From Tritonibacter mobilis (GTDB lineage: Bacteria; Pseudomonadota; Alphaproteobacteria; Rhodobacterales; Rhodobacteraceae), in assembly GCF_001681715.1 (NCBI RefSeq), contig NZ_LNWY01000004.1, positions 62,001 through 126,000 on the forward strand: DNA of 64,000 nucleotides, read 5' to 3'. Positions 62,210 through 64,000 of the stretch are shown piece by piece. A model generated the notes under the pieces. It was given only the letters and a program-made list of their open reading frames with translations. It was not told the DNA's origin and did not search any database. Position numbers and translations under genes: made by a program. Within the stretch, counting starts at the first letter, position 1. Each line of letters opens with the position of its first letter.

Positions 62210-62530
62210 TTACTTTTGCTGCAATACGGTTTCAAAACCCTCAAATTGCGGCGCACCAAGGATCGGGCTTTCGCCTTCTCGTTTGCCAGCATTGCGATGA
62301 GCCGCGCGGAATTGTTCGGATTTGGTCCATGCCTCGAAATCGGCGCGGCTATCCCAGATCACGTGGCTGGAATAGAGGGTGTATTCCTCGTTCTGCGGGC
62401 CTTTCAGCAGGCGAAATTCGCGAAATCCCTGCATTTCGTTCAGGCGGCTTTCGCGGTTTTTCCAAATAGTTTCAAAATCAGCCTCGCGGCCGGGGCGAAT
62501 TTTGAAGCGGTTCATGGCGATGTAGCTCAT
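62210..62530 (-). CDS. ABM-domain protein, HmoA/IsdG-like heme monooxygenase
   Basis: 106 residues, a ferredoxin-like antibiotic-biosynthesis-monooxygenase fold. N7 (MNRFKI), W59/W68 and H78 match the Asn-Trp-His triad positions of IsdG/HmoA heme-degrading enzymes. GFREFRLLKG is the usual second strand. Heme degradation for iron release is the probable role; a general ABM protein is the alternative. The region 62531-62887 upstream holds no convincing gene. Confidence 0.75.
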   Translation of the reverse strand: MSYIAMNRFKIRPGREADFETIWKNRESRLNEMQGFREFRLLKGPQNEEYTLYSSHVIWDSRADFEAWTKSEQFRAAHRNAGKREGESPILGAPQFEGFETVLQQK

Positions 62531-62887
62531 GCGTGATGTCCAGTCTTGCTAAAGCGCTGTGCCAAAACCTGAATCACAGCTTTTGGCAGGGCGCGAGAAG
62601 GGGTCATATGATGCGCTGCGCCCGACGGTTTCCCACCCTCAGCTCGAAGGCTGGGCGCGCAGATCTGCGGATGTGGGGCTAGCGTGTACGGACATCGTAC
62701 CTTGCTGGCGGCAGGTTTCACTAAACGCAAATACCGGCGCGGATCAAGTAAGAGCCTCATGTCTCTTGTTGGGGCTAAGGTATATGTTTGATTTTAAAAG
62801 ATCCAAGGGGCTCCATCCGCGCTCTGGGCAAGGGTTGGAGAATGCCTGCACCAGAAGCGTCTGCGCCCGTTTGGAGCGCAGATCGTG

Positions 62888-63619
62888 CTATTTGAACTTG
62901 TCGATGAGTTTTTGCATTGGGCTGCGGGCATCGTCTGGCGCCGATGCGGGGGCATCACCGGATGCGCCTTTGGCCGGAACTGGCGAGGCCCCCGGTCGCT
63001 CTTGTTGTGTTTTCTTGCGCGCGCCTGCGCCTTCGCCGGTGGAACTGCGCGGCGGGGCGACCCGCAGGGCGACAGCATTCATGAAACGTCCGCTGTCACC
63101 GGTCGCGAGCGATTGCGCGCCATCGGACAGGCCGCGCAGCAGATCGTCCAGCCAGCCCTGATCGGCCTTTGGGAAATCACGCAGCACATAGCCTGCGACA
63201 GCGTCCTTATGCCCCGGATGCCCAACACCCAGACGCACGCGTGCGTAATCTGCACCAATATGAGCGTGTATCGAACGCAGGCCATTGTGGCCCGCATGAC
63301 CGCCGCCCTGTTTGACCCGGCACTTGCCGGGCGCAAGATCAAGCTCGTCATGAAAGACCACCACATCTGCAGGGGTGAGCTTGAAAAATCGCAGCGCTTC
63401 CCCCACGGATTGACCGGAATTGTTCATGAAGGTCTGTGGTTTCAGCAAGATCACCTTCTCACCGGTCAGAGTGCCCTCGCTCATTTGTGCCTGAAATTTG
63501 GATTTCCACGGTGAAAACCCGTGATCAGAGGCGATCTGATCCAGCGCCATGAAGCCGATGTTGTGACGGTTGCCCGCGTATTTTGCGCCAGGGTTGCCGA
63601 GACCTACGAAGAGTTTCAT
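62888..63619 (-). CDS. pth: Peptidyl-tRNA hydrolase
   Basis: 243 residues from the ATG at 63619, AGGA 10 nt upstream (frame open to 63781). Catalytic H19 in [15 protein letters not shown], and [11 protein letters not shown]. It releases peptides from stalled peptidyl-tRNA. The core ends near residue 190; the remaining 50 residues are an Ala/Pro/Ser-rich tail (about 195-243), as seen in some alphaproteobacteria. Confidence 0.95.
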   Translation of the reverse strand: MKLFVGLGNPGAKYAGNRHNIGFMALDQIASDHGFSPWKSKFQAQMSEGTLTGEKVILLKPQTFMNNSGQSVGEALRFFKLTPADVVVFHDELDLAPGKCRVKQGGGHAGHNGLRSIHAHIGADYARVRLGVGHPGHKDAVAGYVLRDFPKADQGWLDDLLRGLSDGAQSLATGDSGRFMNAVALRVAPPRSSTGEGAGARKKTQQERPGASPVPAKGASGDAPASAPDDARSPMQKLIDKFK

Positions 63620-63801
63620 GCGCCGCTTTCCTGCTAGGTATTTTGGCGCAGTGATGCCTTTTTTTCTGCGGGAAATCCAGTGCAGGGGTGATAAACACCC
63701 TATGGTGCGGATCTTGCCACAAATCAGCCTTACCACGTTGCGAGGGCTGACAATTGATAAAACTGGGCACTTGGTGCGCATGGGATTTGAAGAGGGGCAT
63801 T

Positions 63802-64000
63802 ATGAATAAAACAGTCAATTCAAAACACGGCTCGGTGTCGAGCACTGAAGTTCCTGCGCGCAAATGGCGGCTAACGGGGGCTGTGCTGCTCAGCGCATCA
63901 CTGTTGGTGGGGTGCGCGGCCGTGGAACCGTTGCCCTCAGTGCCCACAAAGACCGGCAGCACCGTATTTGAGGCGCGGCAATCACTGGAGTTTTGTGCGC
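63802..64000 (+). CDS. Lipoprotein, 5' part only
   Basis: At least 66 residues, running off the window edge. AGGGG precedes the ATG by 5 nt. Basic residues (RKWR), a hydrophobic stretch and the lipobox LVGC (residues 37-40) form a lipoprotein signal peptide. After the cysteine it begins AAVEPLPSVP. No domain can be assigned from the visible part. Divergent from pth. Confidence 0.7.
   Translation, partial: MNKTVNSKHGSVSSTEVPARKWRLTGAVLLSASLLVGCAAVEPLPSVPTKTGSTVFEARQSLEFCA

Noticed and set aside
62527-62760. 77-codon minus-strand frame upstream of the ABM gene
   Set aside because: No ribosome-binding site, no hydrophobic or domain pattern; touches the ABM start.

Overview
The window is a GC-rich (about 60 percent by eye) chromosomal stretch of an alphaproteobacterium, almost certainly a marine Rhodobacteraceae (Roseobacter group) member. 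The evidence is a TauR/Xsc/TauE/Tpa taurine-dissimilation set, a SAM/SAH-type riboswitch before metK (a Rhodobacterales-restricted class), an irr-fabA-fabB-fabI cluster, an ImuA-ImuB-DnaE2 mutasome, and long closely packed genes. There is no CRISPR array, insertion sequence, prophage, rRNA or tRNA. The only stable RNA gene seen is the small SRP RNA. Gene starts were chosen from Shine-Dalgarno sequences, overlaps and family lengths.

Layout. (1) 0-12.8 kb, accessory catabolism: tauR, xsc and tauE on the minus strand, then an ArsR repressor with a metal(loid) permease, a GNAT, tpa, and a divergent BKACE / class-III aminotransferase / threonine aldolase run, then a PEP-mutase-like protein. (2) 12.9-19.4 kb: recR and ybaB, separated from dnaX by a GlxA-type AraC regulator and a cysteine hydrolase; a dual-specificity-like phosphatase; a small Cys-rich (DUF1636-like) gene under a cobalamin riboswitch; SRP RNA. 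(3) 19.6-32.3 kb: CpdB-like phosphoesterase, nudC, SRPBCC protein, MHYT-GGDEF-EAL protein, the SOS mutasome, and a TetR/HD-domain pair. (4) 32.4-35.7 kb: fatty-acid genes fabI-fabB-fabA divergent from irr. (5) 36-44.3 kb: the conserved miaB / phoH / ybeY / corC / lnt neighbourhood, interrupted by an OmpA-like/lipoprotein pair and a GNAT. (6) 44.4-48.2 kb: metK, a periplasmic ClpP-like protein, trmB, a nitroreductase. (7) 48.4-59.5 kb: cmk, GNAT and aroA (minus) facing rpsA-ihfB-lapA-trpF-trpB (plus), with a KAP-type NTPase, zinT and a LysR gene intercalated. (8) 59.7-64 kb: a large fusion of an ammonium transporter to a chemoreceptor signalling domain, a heme-monooxygenase-like protein, pth and the start of a lipoprotein.

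How it works together. Tpa converts taurine to sulfoacetaldehyde, Xsc cleaves this to acetyl phosphate and sulfite, and TauE would export sulfite. Paired direct repeats of the form CTGG(A/C)(C/T)(C/T)TA at 22-23 bp spacing lie before tauR, xsc and tpa, and tie the scattered genes into one likely TauR regulon. No taurine transporter or phosphotransacetylase lies in the window. The most unusual single gene is the Amt-MCP fusion, a candidate ammonium chemosensor that keeps the Amt pore residues. Two further patterns recur: accessory genes placed inside otherwise conserved housekeeping clusters, and a two-module palindromic element directly after the stop codons of at least four genes.
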